Assembly: GCA_041589175.1 (NCBI GenBank)
Contig: JBFHWF010000094.1
Span: 1 to 6,761 of the forward strand
Source: SZUA-229 sp041589175
GTDB taxonomy: Bacteria > Pseudomonadota > Gammaproteobacteria > SZUA-229
Length of the DNA: 6,761 nucleotides
Direction: 5' to 3'
Position numbers and translations under genes: made by a program. This document shows, one piece after another, positions 4,368 to 6,761 of this stretch (positions are counted from its first letter, which is position 1; each line of letters opens with the position of its first letter). The notes under the pieces were generated by a model. That model searched no databases, was not told the DNA's origin, and worked only from the letters and a program-made list of their open reading frames with translations.

Positions 4368-6761
4368 GTGAATAATAGCAATCCACTTCTAAACGAACTC
4401 CCCGATATTCTCCACTCCCGTGTAGAGCGCCACTGGCATGACTGGCAGGAGGCCTGTCGATGCCTGTCGCTTAATACCGATGTAAAGGTGCCTCTGGCAG
4501 AGCTGGCGCGGGTATGGGGTAGCAGCGAATTTGTTGCCCAGAGTATGATTCGTAATCCAGAACTCTGGTTTGAGCTGGTCGATAGCAATCTAGACTCGTC
4601 GATGACGCTGGAGGACTATCGCAAGTCACTGGAAACACGTATCAGTGAACTGAGTGTGCTCGATGATATGGGTCTGATGCAGTGTCTCAGGCATTTCCGT
4701 TCACAGCAGATGATTCGCATCGCCTGGCGTGATTTGCTTGGCAAGGCAGGCACCGATGAAACCTTGCGTAACCTCACCGAGCTGGCAGAAACCTGTGTGG
4801 ATATTCCACTGGAAATTGTTTATCAGGATCAGTGTGAACAACTGGGCGTGCCGCTGGATCATCAGGGTAATGCGCAGCGCATGGTGGTACTGGGCATGGG
4901 GAAGCTGGGCGGACATGAGTTAAACTTTTCCTCGGATATTGACCTGATATTTGCGTTTGCCGAAGAGGGCGAAACCCAGGGTGGACGTAGCCTGGCAAAT
5001 AGTCAGTTTTTTATTCGTCTCGGACAGCGTTTTATTAAACTGCTGAATGACGTCACCGCCGATGGTTTTGTGTTTCGTGTCGACATGCGTCTGCGACCTT
5101 ATGGCGATAGTGGGCCGCTGGCAATGAGTCACGGTGCGATGGAACAGTATTACCAGACTCAGGGGCGAGACTGGGAGCGTTACGCCATGATAAAGGCGAG
5201 AGTTATTGGCGGCGACCGGCGCGAAGGCGAGGCGATAATGCAGATGCTCAAGCCGTTTATCTATCGACGCTATCTTGATTTCGGTGCATTCCAGTCAATT
5301 CGTGAAATGAAGGGAATGATCGATAGTGAAATTCGTCGTAAGGGCAACCTGACTAATATCAAGCTGGGATCGGGTGGCATTCGAGAGATCGAATTTATTG
5401 GCCAGACGTTTCAGCTCATTCGTGCTGGTGGTGACCCTGAGCTACAGATACGCGGTATCGTGCCATTACTGAAGTTACTGGAAAAGAAGGCGTATCTGCA
5501 ATCCCGTGAGGTCGACGCATTGTTGCAGAGTTATGACTTTTTACGGCGGCTGGAAAACCGCCTGCAAATGTATGCGGACAAACAGACCCACCTGTTACCG
5601 GACACGCCAGAATTGCAGTCGAGTATGGCACTTGCAATGGGTTATCCTGACTGGCAGCCACTTGCGGATGATTGTGAGAAGCACAGGCAAACTGTTCATC
5701 ATGCGTTCCAGCAGTTACTGCATGAAGAAGGGGGGGAAGATAACGAGTCTCCCGAGGAATCGATCGTCGCCTGTCGAGATATCTGGCTGCATTGCAAAGA
5801 TGCAGCAGAAATGCAGAAACGATTGCAACAGCTGGGTATGGCTGATGAGGATGCTGAGGCAGCGCAGGCCATGCTCCAGCAGTTGCAGACATCGTCTGCG
5901 ATTCGCGCGATGACGGCAACCGGGCGGCAGCGTCTGGACATCCTGATGCCCAGACTACTCAACGCTCTGCTGGCAACCGAGCAACCATCGGTGGTGCTAC
6001 AGCGGCTGCTATCCCTGCTGCAGTCTGTCCTACGACGGAGTGTGTACCTGTCTCTACTGAATGAATATCCCAGCGCACTGCAACAACTGGTTAAGCTGTG
6101 TGCGGCCAGTCCCTGGATAGCACATCTGCTGAGTCGCTATCCGGTGCTGCTGGATGAGTTGCTCGACCCCAGGCACCTGTATGAGATGAAAAGTCGTGAA
6201 CAGCTGGCGAATGAGCTGGAGTTGCTACTGTCACAGGTCAGTGATGATGAGGAACAGCAGCTCGAGCGATTGCGAAAATTCAAGCAGGCTCAGGTGTTAC
6301 GTATTGCTGCCATGGATATTAGTGGCAATCTTAATGTTTTTGAGGTGAGCGAACAGCTCAGCCTGATTGCTGAAGTGTTGCTATGCAAAGTGAAAGCGCT
6401 GGCAGGCAGCTGGATGGAATCACGTTTTGGTCGCCCACAGTGTGTTGTGAATGATCAGGTCACATACCCGGATATCGGTATCGTGGCCTATGGCAAAATG
6501 GGTGGTGAAGAGCTGGGCTATGGCTCAGATCTGGACCTGGTGTTTCTGCATAACAGCCAGGGTAGTCAGCAACAGTCGGATGGGAAGCGCTCGCTGGATA
6601 ATGCCAGCTATTTTGCCCGTTATGCGCAGCGTATGATACACCTGCTGAGCGCGCAGACGGCCAATGGGCGGCTCTACGAAATTGATATGCGCCTGCGGCC
6701 AGATGGTAATGCCGGTATGCTGGTCAGCAGTCTGAATGCCTATGAAATCTATCAGCAGGAA
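4368..6761 (+). CDS. glnE: Bifunctional glutamine synthetase adenylyltransferase/adenylyl-removing enzyme, N-terminal 798 residues (3' end outside window)
   Basis: GlnE attaches AMP to and removes it from a tyrosine of glutamine synthetase, in response to PII protein state and glutamine, and so tunes nitrogen assimilation. Both nucleotidyltransferase domains are visible. The N-terminal adenylyl-removing domain has GMGKLGGHELNFSSDIDL (176-193, with D190/D192 as the metal pair), VDMRLRPYGDSGPL from 238, RDWERYAM and KLGSGGIREIEF (332-343). The C-terminal adenylyltransferase domain has GYGKMGGEELGYGSDLDL with D721/D723, then MRLRPDGNAGML. The inter-domain region carries LCAASPWIA, RYPVLLDELLDP and EEQQLERLRKFKQAQVLRIAA, all typical of GlnE. 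Compared with E. coli (946 aa) about 150 residues lie beyond the edge. The frame has no stop and no shift. The GTG at 4368 is chosen because the frame opens only at 4347 and has no other start before it, and because the resulting N-terminus fits the family length. No Shine-Dalgarno sequence precedes it. A run of seven Gs (5730-5736) lies in the region between the domains. Confidence 0.97.
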   Translation, partial: MNNSNPLLNELPDILHSRVERHWHDWQEACRCLSLNTDVKVPLAELARVWGSSEFVAQSMIRNPELWFELVDSNLDSSMTLEDYRKSLETRISELSVLDDMGLMQCLRHFRSQQMIRIAWRDLLGKAGTDETLRNLTELAETCVDIPLEIVYQDQCEQLGVPLDHQGNAQRMVVLGMGKLGGHELNFSSDIDLIFAFAEEGETQGGRSLANSQFFIRLGQRFIKLLNDVTADGFVFRVDMRLRPYGDSGPLAMSHGAMEQYYQTQGRDWERYAMIKARVIGGDRREGEAIMQMLKPFIYRRYLDFGAFQSIREMKGMIDSEIRRKGNLTNIKLGSGGIREIEFIGQTFQLIRAGGDPELQIRGIVPLLKLLEKKAYLQSREVDALLQSYDFLRRLENRLQMYADKQTHLLPDTPELQSSMALAMGYPDWQPLADDCEKHRQTVHHAFQQLLHEEGGEDNESPEESIVACRDIWLHCKDAAEMQKRLQQLGMADEDAEAAQAMLQQLQTSSAIRAMTATGRQRLDILMPRLLNALLATEQPSVVLQRLLSLLQSVLRRSVYLSLLNEYPSALQQLVKLCAASPWIAHLLSRYPVLLDELLDPRHLYEMKSREQLANELELLLSQVSDDEEQQLERLRKFKQAQVLRIAAMDISGNLNVFEVSEQLSLIAEVLLCKVKALAGSWMESRFGRPQCVVNDQVTYPDIGIVAYGKMGGEELGYGSDLDLVFLHNSQGSQQQSDGKRSLDNASYFARYAQRMIHLLSAQTANGRLYEIDMRLRPDGNAGMLVSSLNAYEIYQQE

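Noticed and set aside
5416..5962. Open frames on both strands over glnE (for example 5416-5919 on the minus strand and 5506-5913 on the plus strand)
   Set aside because: They lie inside the continuous, family-matching glnE frame, show no recognisable protein features and are shadows of its codon use.

Overview
The window is densely coding, with every gene on the + strand. It looks like chromosomal core sequence from a gammaproteobacterium outside the enteric group. The reasons are moderate GC content, IlvD, PurT and GlnE proteins that align along their length with the E. coli proteins as I remember them, and a DjlA-type co-chaperone. The genus cannot be named from this sequence.

Layout: (1) 2-1354 is the C-terminal three quarters of ilvD (dihydroxy-acid dehydratase, branched-chain amino acid synthesis), cut by the left edge and closed by a strong intrinsic terminator at 1377-1412. 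(2) 1532-2734 is purT (formate-dependent GAR transformylase, purine synthesis), probably with its own promoter in the 177-bp gap. (3) 2808-3371 is a 187-residue helical protein carrying a CheZ-type D-x-x-x-Q phosphatase motif and an acidic, Phe-ended tail. It lies 73 bp after purT with no terminator between, so the two may be co-transcribed. (4) After a 124-bp AT-rich gap, 3496-4293 is a DjlA-like protein with a TerB-like domain and a C-terminal J domain, but no membrane anchor. (5) 4368-6761 (edge) is the first 798 codons of glnE, the bifunctional glutamine synthetase adenylyltransferase/adenylyl-removing enzyme. It starts at a GTG with no visible Shine-Dalgarno sequence and is preceded by an inverted repeat. 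It runs off the right edge.

Functionally this is mostly housekeeping: amino acid, purine and nitrogen-assimilation enzymes. Two regulatory or chaperone-type proteins (the CheZ-like protein and soluble DjlA) sit between them. No mobile elements, CRISPR arrays, tRNA or rRNA genes were seen, and no gene-less stretch exceeds 177 bp. I found no clear new system. The best candidates for a second look are the orphan CheZ-like protein, the anchorless DjlA and the glnE leader.
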